Source of the DNA: Notospermus geniculatus
Taxonomy: Eukaryota > Nemertea > Pilidiophora > Heteronemertea > Lineidae
Reading direction: 5' to 3'
Length of the DNA: 64,000 bases
NCBI GenBank assembly: GCA_002633025.1
Contig: NMRB01000634.1
Coordinates: forward strand, 84,878 to 148,877
In this document: in pieces, positions 11,001 to 21,064 of the stretch
Layout: each line of letters begins with the position of its first letter
Numbering within the stretch: position 1 is the first letter of the stretch
Program-made: the position numbers and the translations under genes
Notes under the pieces: generated by a model
The model's database searches: none
Seen by the model: only the letters and a program-made list of their open reading frames with translations
Told to the model about the DNA's origin: nothing

Positions 11001-14000
11001 GAGATTTCGTATCTTCATGATGTCCCCGAGCCCCGGCTGCTTTCCCGACTTCTCCGCCAGATCCTGAGCTCTCTCAACCTGGATTACAAATGCAGACCGT
11101 CAAGATCAGTTCATTGGATCGGCTGAGTTTGTTCGGCGCAACCACCTATCTAGCTATTCGGCGGTGGATTCACACAGCGGCGCAGCGAAATTCTAGTACA
11201 GTACATTGTATCAGTCTGCCGTCAAGGCCAAACTAAAACAATTGACCAATCAAGATCTTCGAAAGCACTCTTCGGCAAATTCTTTCGGCGAATAGAATTC
11301 AACCTTACATCTATCGTGGCCTGTTTTATTGCAATGGCAAGTTGTTCGCGGTCATGGAGTCCTTTCCCATTCGTTTTCGCAATTCGTGCTAGCAGACGTT
11401 CGGCACTGTCAAACCTGTGTTTCTGTATCAACCAACGCGGGGACTCGTCTATAAAACTGAAAAACGACAATAATTATGTTTAGGCCTCGACTTACCATGA
11501 GAACGGTGGCTTGTTGGCTTGGGCATGGCCGCAATTGCCGCCATTTTGGTTTCTACAGAGAGTTTTTGGGCGTTTGATCTCTGATAGGCAAACAAAAGCA
11601 CGTGACTGGTCGCGAGATAGGAATTTGCTCACCAGATATAACTGCGCATGTGCAGTTTGCAAATCCAAGATGGCGGGGCCCCGTCGAAACGATGAATAGA
11701 GTCTATACATGTACTTACTAGAATGTGGGAAATGCCACTGCCGGCAGGACCCCGAGGATGATTTCAAGGTAGTACACATCTCTAACGAACCAGGCAATCA
11801 TCAACTTCCATAGCTGAAAACCATGAAGTTGGAAAACATGGAAGCGCATGGAAACGACGCTTGTCGGGGTGGGGTTTTCTATTCTGCTGCTAGTTGGCGA
11901 GGGTTGGTGACTTTGTCGTCAAGTGTGTGACCTTCCGTTTCTATTAGACAAATTTTATACCGCATTTCCGGTACAAAAATAACGTTGTCGTGAACGTTAA
12001 CGCTTGATTTCTAAACCTCCCTAATAGATTTCGGAATGTTAACGAAAGTGCCTCACTCAACGTACTTAATACGAGCCCAGTGGCAAAGAGGGAACCAGAC
12101 CCCGCTCCTAAAATCAGTTTAGTGACGAAATACAGGTAGATGTTGGGTACAAACGCTTGGACGAATCCGATTACAAATACCATTGTAGAACACAGGTAGT
12201 AGGCCAATCGTCTGCCAAACCTGAAAGTGAGAAAGAGGACATCCATATTGGTTACGACTCTCATTGGCTGGGCATGACAGGGGCGCCTCTTCCATGAAAA
12301 AGTAAGAAATTGGCGCTGGGCAGAACTGGTGAACCGCGGAAGTACTTGTGACCGGGTCTGTACCTGTCAAATGACCGTGCAGACGTCCCATCGGATGACA
12401 AAACAATTGTCATACATACAATGTAATAATGATTCTGATGTCGGTTGCTTATTTCTTGTTAATTAGGTCATATCATAACATGTCGAAATAGTCGTAAGTG
12501 CGTTCTTGGTATTGCTAATTGGGCCACAAAGTATACGTCATCCAACACATCCAATAATAGAGAGTTTTCGCAAAGCCCCCGAAACGCCAACGCGAACGCC
12601 AACCCCATTGTTCGATGCCACGAAGTAACGAACAAAGTTCTAGGCGTTCACGTAGGCGTTTCGGGGGCTTTGCGAAAACTCTCTATCTGATACCCCTACC
12701 TATCTGATACCCAGCCAAGGACCATGCAACCCAGAAACCAACCACACATGTATACAGTCTGTGTCATAGCCACCAGCCAGCTCTTGTCACATGTTAGGCC
12801 AAACTGAAAGGAGAAAAGGGAAGAACCAGGTCTGATATTCATGAGTGAAAGGGTACATCGAGTCACGCAGCTTCCATGAAATCATGGGACAAGGCCCGGA
12901 CTCCGCCACGATTTGCGACGAGCGGAGCGGTACAGGCATTGGGAAAATCATTGATCCCAAACCCTGTGAAAATCACGGCGGCACCGCTCGCCGCAAAACC
13001 ACGGCGGAATCAGATATAGCGGAAACGGGGCTTGAGAGAGCTCGTGATAGAGATTCATTCGATCAGGCTTTTAAAATGGTGGTTTGTAACTTCGAGCGCC
13101 GTGCCAAAAGGCAGTGGTGGGTTATGCAAATATGACTGTGACCGCACAGTCACGGGATGATCCCATCGGCCAATCAGAATAATCATTGCTGAGTAACAAC
13201 GCTCTGATTGGCTCTCATGATTTCGCACTCGCCGTGGTGGGGTCGTGTATGATCGTACCTAAATGATTCTGATGTCGGTTGCTTATTTCTTGTTAATTAG
13301 GTCATATCATAACATGTCGAAATAGTCGTAAGTGCGTTCTTGGTATTGCTAATTGGGCCACAAAGTACGTCATCCAACACATCCAATAATACAGAGTTTT
13401 CGCGAAGCCCCCGAAACGGCAACGCGAACGCCAACCCCATTTTTCGATGCCACGAAGTACCGAACAAAGCCTAGGCGTTCGCGTAGGCGTTTCGGGGGTT
13501 TTGCGAAAACTCTCTATCTGTCTATCTGATACCCCTACCTATCTGATACCCAGCCAAGGACCATGCAACCCAGAAACCAACCACACATGTATACAGTCTG
13601 TGTCATAGCCACCAGCCAGCTCTTGTCACATGTTAGGCCAAACTGAAAGGAGAAAAGGGAAGAACCAGGTCTGATATTCATGACTGGATACATCGAGTCA
13701 CGCAGCTTCCATAAACATGGGACTAGGCCCAGAGTCCGCTGCGACCTGCGGCGAGCGGAGCGGTTTTCACAGACATTGGCAAAATCAACAATCATGTATT
13801 GTTAAACCATCGAAGGATTATCCAAAACCCTGTGAAAACTTAGCGGAATCATCAGTTGTAATGGAAACGAGGCTTCAGGGGGATATTGATAGCGATTCAA
13901 GCGATCAGGCTTCAAAAATGGTGCTTTGTAACTCCGAGCACCGTGCCAAAAGGCAGTTATGGTTTATTCAAAGATGTCTGTGACCTCACAGTCACGGGAT

Positions 14001-14499
14001 GATCCCATCAGCCAATCAGAATAATCATTGCTGAGTAACAACGCTCTGATTGGCTCTCATGATTTCGCACTCGCCGTGGTGGGGTCGTGTATGATCGTAC
14101 CTGAGAATAAATGGTCGAGATGAATTGTGATTGGTCAAAAGTCCACGAAGAACAACCAATCACCTCCGTGGAATTTCCGACGATGCCCGACTCGTTCCAA
14201 TGACGCAAATGATACTCGGTAATCTCCGAAAAATTCAGAGCATATCGTGTGCATTTACTGTAAGAAACCTCCCCAGCGGAATTCGTCTCCGATGGAATCC
14301 CAATCGCCTTTTGCATGGCGGAAGTGAAGTTCTCCAGTTCCGGTATTGCGCACCAATAGTCTTGCTTGCCGCCGACAAATATGATGGACAGGGTGTGCAA
14401 TCCGGAGGGAAGGACTCCCAGTATGAAGAGAACGAGTTTGAGAGCTTGGTACCTCCCGAACTGCCCAACTTCGGTGAGCAGATCGTCGAATTTAAACAT
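7985..14499 (-). CDS. SLC22-type organic ion transporter (MFS), multi-exon, one exon missing
   Basis: Predicted plasma-membrane transporter of the SLC22 (organic cation/anion/zwitterion) family. Minus-strand exons: 14101-14499, 13539-13642, 12066-12220, [missing], 11719-11813, 11309-11456, 10969-11078, 9861-10081, 9386-9567, 8857-8993, 7985-8051. All junctions are GT-AG and the phases agree except across the missing exon. The start MFKFDDLLTEVGQFGRYQ is the family's usual N-terminus. It is followed by a large glycosylatable loop, the MFS loop GCMVLGWVSDRFGRR, the DESPRWLI motif after TM6, the family signature LFPTVVRNIGVG and a tail ending LPETLNRKLPETLEDG. The exon between 12066 and 11813 should carry the conserved E-x-V-G-x-x-R loop and needs 3n+2 bases; I could not find it. 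A start 12 codons upstream (14535) is possible. Parts of several exons are duplicated (listed separately). Substrate cannot be deduced. Confidence 0.88.
8428..8499 (-). pseudogene. Truncated duplicate of SLC22-like exons 10 and 11, joined at an N
   Basis: The interval 8011-8457 is repeated as 8459-8887. The first copy carries only the last ~30 bp of exon 10 (8428-8457) and the second only the first ~41 bp of the terminal exon (8459-8499). The copies meet at the single N at 8458. This looks like two alleles joined head to tail. Confidence 0.7.
8857..8993 (-). CDS. SLC22-like exon 10 (TM12 and LPET tail)
   Basis: 137 nt reading VVVWRPLPVLLIGVLSLVTG and then LPETLNRKLPETLEDGAVFG. The doubled LPET motif marks the end of TM12 in this family. 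The acceptor is TTTCAG|GTGG and the donor AAG|GTGGGT. Its last 30 bp recur at 8428-8457, next to the N at 8458. Confidence 0.88.
9200..9350 (+). mobile_element. MITE family GCGCTGTGAGCGG, copy 1 (in SLC22-like intron)
   Basis: CGCCACTAGGAGGCGCTG...GCGGTTGTACC at the left and ACCGCTCGCAGCGCCGCCC at the right. Further copies: 18878-19112, 19470-19630, 28428-28583, 34612-34955, 49075-49215. Confidence 0.8.
9386..9567 (-). CDS. SLC22-like exon 9 (TM10-TM11, signature motif)
   Basis: 182 nt reading VLSVLLVVLIYICRVCAQGA, FCTVYLFTAELFPTVVRNIG and VGTGSSFARIGGLLAPQIAL. This is the E-L-F/Y-P-T-x-x-R-N SLC22 signature. The acceptor is CTTCAG|TTC and the donor TTG|GTAAGT. Confidence 0.9.
9861..10081 (-). 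CDS. SLC22-like exon 8 (TM7-TM9)
   Basis: 221 nt. The first base completes Trp. The exon reads FTCAASFYAIILMPTNLGTD then AYVSTVLAGSAAPIAYAIVI, followed by the TKLGRRVAMGGSL loop equivalent to the second MFS G-R-R motif. The donor is AAAG|GTGAGT. A partial copy lies at 10286-10424. Confidence 0.85.
10252..10424 (-). pseudogene. Fused fragments of SLC22-like exon 8 and exon 7
   Basis: Read on the minus strand, 10424-10286 repeats the 5' part of exon 8. It then jumps without an intron into the 3' end of exon 7 (10284-10252). The fusion is the junction of two partial copies of the exon 7-exon 8 interval. It lacks splice signals at the join and cannot encode a transporter segment. Confidence 0.75.
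10437..10812. mobile_element. piggyBac-type MITE with TTAA target duplication
   Basis: A 368-bp element (10441-10808) with inverted termini AGCGAATGGCTCGCG / CGCGAGCCATTCGCT. It is flanked by TTAA at 10437-10440 and 10809-10812. The neighbouring copy of this intron at ~10083-10110 has a single TTAA and no element. A TTAA duplication is the hallmark of piggyBac mobilisation. Confidence 0.9.
10969..11078 (-). CDS. SLC22-like exon 7 (central cytoplasmic loop, start of TM7)
   Basis: 110 nt reading VERAQDLAEKSGKQPGLGDI then MKIRNLRKISIINYLQW, matching the family's N-L-R-K boundary before TM7. The donor is TG|GTAACT. A 3' fragment of this exon is repeated at 10252-10284. Confidence 0.8.
11309..11456 (-). 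CDS. SLC22-like exon 6 (ESPRWLI motif)
   Basis: 148 nt reading FIDESPRWLIQKHRFDSAER then LLARIAKTNGKGLHDREQLA. This is the diagnostic SLC22 cytoplasmic motif after TM6. The acceptor is TTTCAG|TTTT and the donor AT|GTAAGG. Confidence 0.88.
11546..11698. mobile_element. MITE family CGCCATCTTGG, copy 1
   Basis: CCGCCATTTTGG at the left, and CCAAGATGGCGGGGCCCCG plus CGAAACGATGAAT at the right. Other copies are 18036-18205 and 23549-23733, where the full CATTCATCGTTTC terminus is present. Confidence 0.7.
11719..11813 (-). CDS. SLC22-like exon 5 (TM6)
   Basis: 95 nt reading LWKLMIAWFVRDVYYLEIIL, the equivalent of the family's A-Y/W-F-I-R-D-W-R segment, then a helix ending FPTFY. The acceptor is TTTTCAG|CTA and the donor TA|GTAAGT. 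Entry phase is 0, so the exon before it must contribute 3n+2 bases; that exon is not seen. Confidence 0.8.
12066..12220 (-). CDS. SLC22-like exon 3 (TM3-TM4)
   Basis: 155 nt, completing Arg to read R-FGRRLAYYLCSTMVFVIG and then the APN-like stretch AFVPNIYLYFVTKLILGAGSG. The acceptor is CTTTCAG|GTTTGG and the donor TTAA|GTACGT. It ends in phase 1. Confidence 0.82.
12559..12684. mobile_element. MITE family TTTCGCAAAGCCCC, copy 1
   Basis: AGAGAGTTTTCGCAAAGCCC and complement, ~40-bp arms. Duplicated with its flank at 13393-13515. A related copy lies in the GPCR 3' region (32483-32585). Confidence 0.85.
12700..12803 (-). CDS. SLC22-like exon 2, second copy
   Basis: Near-identical 104-nt copy of exon 2 with intact splice sites, inside an approximately 835-bp direct duplication (12427-13260 versus 13262-14101). 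Using both copies would break the protein topology, so at most one is normally used. It may be the other allele placed in tandem by the assembler. Confidence 0.6.
13393..13515. mobile_element. MITE family TTTCGCAAAGCCCC, copy 2
   Basis: Same element as 12559-12684, duplicated together with SLC22-like exon 2. Confidence 0.85.
13539..13642 (-). CDS. SLC22-like exon 2 (TM2, proximal copy)
   Basis: 104 nt, encoding FGLTCDKSWLVAMTQTVY and GWFLGCMVLGWVSDR. The acceptor is CTTTCAG|TTT and the donor AG|GTAGGG. Exon 1 ends in phase 0, so it joins directly and gives a WLVAM...SDR block typical of the family. Confidence 0.88.
14101..14499 (-). CDS. SLC22-like exon 1 (N-terminus, TM1, extracellular loop)
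   Basis: 133 codons, phase 0. Shows the FDDLL...GQFGRYQ start, a first membrane helix (LVLFILGVLPSGLHTLSIIF) and a Cys-containing loop with N-glycosylation sequons (NFT, NFS, NES, NST). The donor is CAG|GTACGA. The ATG at 14499 is preferred because it directly precedes the conserved FDDLL motif. Confidence 0.88.
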
Positions 14500-14689
14500 G
14501 GTGGGATCGGTCAGTTTCCCCGAGATACTGAGCATGCGTGTCAGTCTGCAAAGAGAATGGTGGACATGATAAATATTGCATGATGGGTCAATGATCTTGA
14601 GAATGCGAAGATGCAGCCTAAGTCACGATGGCGACCAGGCGAAGATGGTCAACTGATCGAGCCCATGATACGTGCTGTAGAAATTCTGC

Positions 14690-15075
14690 ATGTGCTGTGG
14701 ATGTACAAGCTGCAGGAACTGCACGCTGTGGAAACTGTACGCTTCAGGAACTGCACGCTGTGAAAACTGTACGGTACGCTGCGGAAACTGCACTGTGTGA
14801 CAACTGTACGCTGTGAAAACTGTACGCTGTGGAAACTGCATGATGTGGAAACTGCATGACGTGGAAACTGTATGATGTGGAAACTGTATGATGTGGAAAC
14901 TGCATGATGTGGAAACTGTATGCTGTGGAAACTGCACGCTGCGGGAACTGTATGCTGTGGATACTGCACGCTGTGAAATGGTACTGTAAGTGCAGTGGAA
15001 ATTCTGCATGCCATGGAAAATGTACGACCTGTGGAAATTGCATGCTCTGAAATGGTGTTGTACGTGTTGTGGGAA
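14690..15075. repeat. 15-bp minisatellite (GGAAACTGYAYGMTGT units)
   Basis: About 25 imperfect tandem units of a 15-mer around TGTGGAAACTGCATGA. Because 15 is divisible by 3, long open frames rich in S-F-H/Q-F-P appear on the minus strand; they are translation artefacts. Confidence 0.85.
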
Positions 15076-16440
15076 TTTTGCGTGCCGTGGGAATGATGTA
15101 GACATTCTACGTGCGGTGGTGATGGTGCTTGACTTGATGGTATAAGGGAAAACCGTATCAACTACTGTACCTTCACCCCAATGGAGGCGTGGAAAACAAG
15201 ATACGATCTGGACGAAGCAGCGGACACCGTACTTTAACAGTGGGCAGCAACAAGGACTTGTATTGTCTCTGGTTGATGGATGAATGTATGTTGCGGTCAC
15301 GGATAGTTCGTCCAATATCCAAATTGCCGGATAGGTCATTAATTAGTCGGGCGAAATTGGCTTATGGGCAGGAAATAGGTCAGTGGTGTTGGCAACACAA
15401 CTGTTTGGAACACCGTCCCGAGACATAACAAAGCATTTTCCGTGCCCCATGCATATTGGCCACCGACTTGGAGAGAAAGTCGCCAATGAATTGGCCCTTC
15501 TGTTCCGAATACATACGGGGATCGTATCGTTACGGATCCCGACCACTTGTCAAATCCACGTTATAGTTTTCAAGGCGCCACCCTTTGCCATCATGGAAAG
15601 AATCTGGTCACAAAATCAGCGCATGCGTCGTTAGTGGCCGGCTGGGCCATCGGAGGGGAGAGAAAAATTCTCAGAANAACTGTATGCTGTGGAAACTGCA
15701 CGCTGCGGGAACTGTATGCTGTGGATACTGCACGCTGTGAAATGGTACTGTAAGTGCAGTGGAAATTCTGCATGCCATGGAAAATGTACGACCTGTGGAA
15801 ATTGCATGCTCTGAAATGGTGTTGTACGTGTTGTGGGAATTTTGCGTGCCGTGGGAATGATGTAGACATTCTGCGTGCGGTGGTGATGATGCTTGACTTG
15901 ATGGTATAAGGGAAAACCGTATCAACTACTGTACCTTCACCCCAATGGAGGCGTGGAAAACAAGATACGATCTGGACGAAGCAGCGGACACCGTACTTAA
16001 ACAGTGGGCAGCAACAAGGACTTGTATTGTCTCTGGTTGATGGATGAATGTATGTTGCGGTCACGGATAGTTCGTCCAATATCCAACTTGCCGGATAGGT
16101 CATTAATTAGTCGGGCGAAATTGGCTTATGGGCAGGAAATAGGTCAGTGGTGTTGGCAACACAACTGTTTGGAACACTGTCCCGAGACATAACAAAGCAT
16201 TTTCCGTGCCCCATGCATATTGGCCACCGACTTGGAGAGAAAGTCGCCAATGAATTGGCCCTTCTGTTCCGAATACATACGGGGATCGTATCGTTACGGA
16301 TCCCGACCACTTGTCAAATCCACGTTATAGTTTTCAAGGCGCCACCCTTTGCCATCATGGAAAGAATCTGGTCACAAAATCAGCGCATGCGTCGTTAGTG
16401 GCCGGCTGGGCCATCGGAGGGGAGAGAAAAATTCTCAGAA
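14914..16440. repeat. 763-bp direct duplication joined at a single N (15677)
   Basis: 14914-15676 and 15678-16440 are almost identical. The first copy stops at the N and the second restarts inside the minisatellite. No gene recognised inside. Probably two alleles joined. Confidence 0.85.
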
Positions 16441-17566
16441 TTCGAGTCATATCCCATCAATTTAACAGCTCGGTATAATAAAAGAATAATCTTTTGCAAT
16501 GAATATGAATAAGCGTGCACACATACGAAACTTCGCCCTGCCCGATGATACAAATTGTGCAATAGATTTTAATTGAGACATCTTATCGAATGTCGTAAAT
16601 CACTGAACATTTTTTAAACTTCGTCGTTGATTTTATCTCGACCCATTTACTAAACCAAGATATGTTTTCAGAAACATGATAGCTAAATACTATGTATATC
16701 AAAATACACTTGTAGAATACAATGTACAAGACATCAAGGATTTTATCACACCTAGACTGCCTACATATACCGTCATGACGGTATTTGCATCAACTGAAAG
16801 CGATTCAGATTTGTCGAACACCACCGTCAACAAAGCTTTTGAACTATCACAGCCAATATGGCTACCGCAGCAGCCATGTTGAACCTCGTTTCCAGTGGCC
16901 TTGACAACGTCACAGAGGGAAATAATACCAGCTTGATGTTGCTTGCATTAGGTACTGGGCCTGTGTGCATTCGTCAGTACATCTAGTCGTATCATAAGCA
17001 TTTACCCTGCGGACTAAATGTGGGCTCAGCATATCTGATCAAATATGAAAATGCTGGATGCCTATGGCATAAGAGTCATTGACATCAGTTGACTGTCTTT
17101 TCCTTTTAGTATAAAACTTGTATGATACAGGTCGGCTGTATGGGAACTTCAAGAAGGTAGGGTAGGCAAAGTATACGCCTTTTCATGGCGGAGGTGGTCG
17201 GTGGATGTCTGTGTGCAGTGGTTGCTGTGTTTGCGGTGCAGGCGCTCTTCCACGTGAGAGCTTTCTCGCTCAAGTTGGCTGTCTATTGGCAACTCGGCCG
17301 TAGAAGACAATGGGGCATGTGTTTGTGTCAGTCGGGAAGGCGTAAATCGTATGATGATTTGCCAATTGAGAGTCAACTCGCAGGAGTAAACTCCCATGCG
17401 TGACAGATATAACGTAACAAAAATAGCAATTCTTACCATGCACTGTCATCTAAGTGATCACCTCGACGATGCCACGTTGGACTCTGGAAACTCCCTTGTC
17501 CCCTTAGAACTTCTTTTCACATTATGTCCTATATATAAATGATTAAATGATAATATGTAATTCCAG
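16441..17566. other. Gene-free stretch
   Basis: AT-rich DNA with no exon-like frame that I can support. There is a TATAAAA at ~17111 and a short open frame at 17185-17403 without recognisable features. Confidence 0.4.
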
Positions 17567-18028
17567 ATGACGTTGTCAGGTTTGAGAAGGATGATAGCTG
17601 TATTTGCTTTCCGGGGGATAATCGTCGTAGGTGTCATTCTTCTTACGTGCTGCGCAATCATGCACCTGACAAATACGCTCAAGATACGATCAGAAACGAA
17701 AGACAAATCTGAAAATCAGAACGAGGCGGGTGCGGCGAAAGCGAGGCTCCAGGCACAACCACGCGATCAGAAGAGAAATCCACCTGATCATAAATCGGAC
17801 ATGTTGGGAAATGATATCACAGGGAGCGAAATGCAAGACCCTGTGGAGATACGCTGGAATAAAAGAAACAATTCCCTATTCAAAGGTGACAGAGAAAAAG
17901 ACCGACATTTTCTTGTTTTCAGGGCAGATGACGGCGGGAAGCCTGAGCGACGCTGGCATAAAAAACTTACTTCAATCTACAGAAGTGGTGCTGGTAATAT
18001 TGTCGAAAGTTCTGACAACAGTTCATAA
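17567..18028 (+). CDS. Possible first coding exon of a type II membrane protein
   Basis: An open frame that starts at an ATG immediately after a possible acceptor (AATTCCAG|ATG at 17566). The protein begins with a short basic cytoplasmic stretch (SGLRRM), then one strongly hydrophobic helix (residues ~10-30, GIIVVGVILLTCCAIMHL). A charged, Pro/Gln-rich stem follows, with one N-glycosylation sequon (NNS). That layout is typical of Golgi glycosyl- or sulfotransferases, but no catalytic motif is present in this exon and no continuing exon was found. Where the exon would end is unclear (candidate donors near 17885). A TATA-like TATAAAA occurs at ~17111. It could also be a chance ORF. Confidence 0.33.
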   Translation: MTLSGLRRMIAVFAFRGIIVVGVILLTCCAIMHLTNTLKIRSETKDKSENQNEAGAAKARLQAQPRDQKRNPPDHKSDMLGNDITGSEMQDPVEIRWNKRNNSLFKGDREKDRHFLVFRADDGGKPERRWHKKLTSIYRSGAGNIVESSDNSS

Positions 18029-18035
18029 AATATGA

Positions 18036-18205
18036 GTATTCATCGTTTCCATCGCGGGCGGCCATTTTGGTTGTTGACAAAACTCGCGCACGCGCATCGA
18101 CCCGGCAGGCAAAATGTATATCGCGAAAATTGCCTACCGGGTCAATGTATTTGTGCACAAGAATCAACAAACAAGATGGCGGCCCGCGGAGAAAACGATG
18201 AATGA
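18036..18205. mobile_element. MITE family CGCCATCTTGG, copy 2
   Basis: CATCGTTTCCATCGCGGGCG and complement, including GCCGCCATCTTG. ~170 bp, non-coding. Confidence 0.75.
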
Positions 18206-18877
18206 ATGGTGCAAGTTGGAGCAGACGATGCTCCTCCCTATCTGTGTAGTTCCTCTGGTAAATTGCAATGTCCTCTTTCGAACTCTGATAACGTTGAAAT
18301 AAATTGACATAATAAAGTCTAAAACTGGATTATGAGCTTTGCTTGGCACTATCAACGAACACTCTGAGTAAATGGGCTCCTGTACTACATGTTTATACGT
18401 CTTATAGCCAATGGTGAAAATTATTGGTGATCACGACTTGGATCGTGTAAATGGATTGACTGGCCCGATCTTTGGGTGATAACTGACCATGCCATTAAGC
18501 TAGGTGTGAATGAAGCCTGATGTTCGGAAAGTGTTGGGTTACTTTCCACACAGCCTAATTCAAAGGAAAGGTCTAAAATGGCAGTTGTGTTAACCCGTGT
18601 ACATGAACTTATTCTGATATTCTGGGTGGACTGATGTACCGCCAGCCAAAGACATGGCATCAACCGCTAGTCATCAGTGGGAGTACGTTCTATTCAAGTA
18701 ACAGCGATAATCTCTGCTGCAGAACCTTTACTTTAATCAGCCATCCTCCCACTGACACTGATAAGAAGTGGAGATAATGCCAACCACTGGAGGGCAGCAA
18801 AATGTTAGTTTGTTGGGTTAGGGTTTAGGATTAGGGAATCGTCACGTCTGGTAAAATCTCGTGGAAAAGAAACCAGC
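18206..18877. other. Gene-free stretch with a degenerate TTAGGG tract
   Basis: No exon seen. Around 18815-18838 the sequence reads GGGTTAGGGTTTAGGATTAG, a short degenerate telomere-like run. Confidence 0.4.
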
Positions 18878-19112
18878 ACAACTTTTTATCCCGACAGGGC
18901 GGCGCTGCCAGCAATAACAGAGCAAAATGTTGCGCCACGACGTTCTTGACGCCGTGCAACAAGAACGAGATGTCGGAAGCCTCCTACTATGTTGCGTCAC
19001 GACGTTCTTTATGTTGCGTCACGACGTACTTGACGGAGTGCAACAAAGACAAGACGTCGCAAAATGTACAACGGCTTACAGCGCCTCCTAGTGTTCACCC
19101 ACTCCCAGCAGT
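18878..19112 (-). mobile_element. MITE family GCGCTGTGAGCGG, copy 2, with internal repeats
   Basis: CTTTTTATCCCGACAGGGCG at the left and CAGCGCCTCCTAGTG at the right, in reverse orientation to 9200-9350. The interior has TGCGTCACGACGTTCTT-like repeats in tandem. Confidence 0.75.
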
Positions 19113-19469
19113 ACCACCTGAAACTAATTAATTCCTACAACTTACATCTTTCTTAGTCAATTTCTCCTCTAACGTCCTGCTCGTTGCTAACGTTTGTGTA
19201 GCATTATTTTTCTCATATGGCTGGGGAAGAACGATTAATCAAATCTAAATCGCCGAGATCGGAGGTCAATGCCACGTGAACCAACTCAGCAAACAATCTG
19301 CCTAACATTATAAAAATGTCGCTGATAACTTGAGTGCATAATGATAAATAACCACGATTTTATCAGCTAAGATCCGTCAAGTCCCCATCGTAAGATTATG
19401 ATTGCGTTGATTTGAAAATTTCCTTGAGCGGCCATGGACTTGAAAGTCTTTAAAGAGGAACATGCAAAT

Positions 19470-19630
19470 TATGGCCACTAGGAGGCGCTGTGAACGGTTG
19501 TACCTCTTTTTCGACGTTTCGTCCCCGTGCACTGCCTCACGGATGTGGTGACGTTGTTGCATTGTTTTGCTGTTTTTTACGTCCTACAACCGCTCGCAGC
19601 GCCGCCCTGTTGGGGGAAAACGTCAAGTGG
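19470..19630 (+). mobile_element. MITE family GCGCTGTGAGCGG, copy 3
   Basis: GCCACTAGGAGGCGCTGTGA at the left and ACAACCGCTCGCAGCGCCGC at the right. Confidence 0.8.
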
Positions 19631-20905
19631 GCTCCTCATTGCCCAAGTTCTGAACCAGCCCGTATGTAGGTCAACACTTCCTCGCCGGGTCATGGTGTGG
19701 TGTGGTTCTGACAGCCGCGACAGTCCATAACAGCCGCCGACTCATAACACTGCGTTCGGAGTCTGCGGTACATTCAGCGAGACACGACTCGATGTTTTGC
19801 AGTTACGGAAGCAGACGTTGACTGCCCCGGAAGGAATCTCGCATTATCACCGATGACGCATGAAGCTACAGCATTTATTGCAGATAAACATGTCATGTTT
19901 TGTGGTCTTCGATGTACACTGGACATGCTCTTCATCACGAAGTTTATCATTCATTCAGTGTTCAATATCTCTATTTTCACATTAGGGCCACGTTTGTTGA
20001 GGTTCAGTCAAAGTTGCCCCATTGCTGTTATCAAAAATGTCCCACCTTTTCGTTTTGCGCCCAGACCAAAAGAACAGACTTAATGAACATGAACATTGGC
20101 CACTGTCGATAACGTATCTCCCAACGGTAAAGATCTAATCTAATAATACAGGTTGCAGTTGTTCCATGACCATGCCAGCTTTCTATGATGGCCGCAAGAG
20201 CAGTGCTACCACCTACCGGCTGCTTTTCGGCCGATCACGTGCTAATAGACGACAGGCGATGCCGATGTCGGTATTTCGTCCTACCGGTGAACCAGTCCCG
20301 GGGAACCAGTCCACTCGTCATCCATTTTCTTTTCCGAGAAGAACTCGAGGTGGACATCAGCGATCTTATCACTTGCCTACCCTTTTTAGCAACAAAAAAG
20401 GCCCAGTCTGCGGCCTAGTTGGAGCACAAGTACCTCGTTCCTTGACCAGATGTTTTTAAAGTTGAAGGCCTTCCCCCTTGGTGGCTCTGGGCACAAATAT
20501 ATATAAAATTTGTTTCACTTTTCGATTATTTTGTTCGAGGTTGGTGGACTCAGCGTAAAGTAACCCGAAGGTAATTGCCTTGTTTGCCGGCCGTCCACTA
20601 GATATTTGTACAGCTTCATATTACATAAAGGCACTCTATAATATGATACTGCATGGCAGCTTCGTCAATATATTGAATTGCCATGGCAGTCCAAAATTGA
20701 TCGTAACTCAAACACGAACAAGTATAGCAGTAAAAAAGGCCATTCGTCCAGCAGCAATTTATCAGATTCGCGGGCCGCCATCAGTCACTAGTGAAACGAA
20801 CACAACGTATGGATCATTCCCGGCACTGAGCTCCCCTTGGCCCTTGTAAAAATCAAATGTAGGCCATGAAATTACATCTACAGGAAGAGACCTATCTTCC
20901 GCACG
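19631..20905. other. Gene-free stretch
   Basis: Two overlapping short frames at 20166-20459 cannot be assigned to any family and lack supporting splice context. Otherwise nothing recognised. Confidence 0.4.
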
Positions 20906-21064
20906 CAGGCGCGGATCCAAGGGGGGGGGGGACGCCGAGCGCTCACCTCCCCTTTTGGCCGACAAATCTGTAAAATCGACCGTGAAATTCTGGAATTTGC
21001 TGCAAATTTCAATGTTCCTAGCACTGGGCGCCCCCTCTTTCCCAAATCGTGGATCCGCTCCTGG
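20906..21064. mobile_element. hAT-like MITE (CAGGCGCGGATCCA termini)
   Basis: CAGGCGCGGATCCAAGG opposite CGTGGATCCGCTCCTG, bracketed by GCACG on both sides. The CAGGnGCGGATCCA end type is common in hAT non-autonomous elements. Confidence 0.65.

Larger units (their letters stand above)
12427..14101. repeat. Direct tandem duplication (~835 bp x2) containing SLC22-like exon 2
   Basis: 12427-13260 and 13262-14101 align along their whole length, including exon 2, a MITE (12559-12684 / 13393-13515) and flanking intron. The copies differ by small indels, so this is either an old allele pair laid in tandem or a true segmental duplication. Confidence 0.8.

Noticed and set aside
14623-15339. Long minus-strand open frames rich in SFH, QFP and TVS repeats
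   Set aside because: They are the translation of the 15-bp minisatellite; the unit length is a multiple of 3, so frames stay open without selection.
20166-20459. Overlapping 77- and 97-residue frames
   Set aside because: Two frames compete, neither matches a family I know, and no convincing splice context is present.
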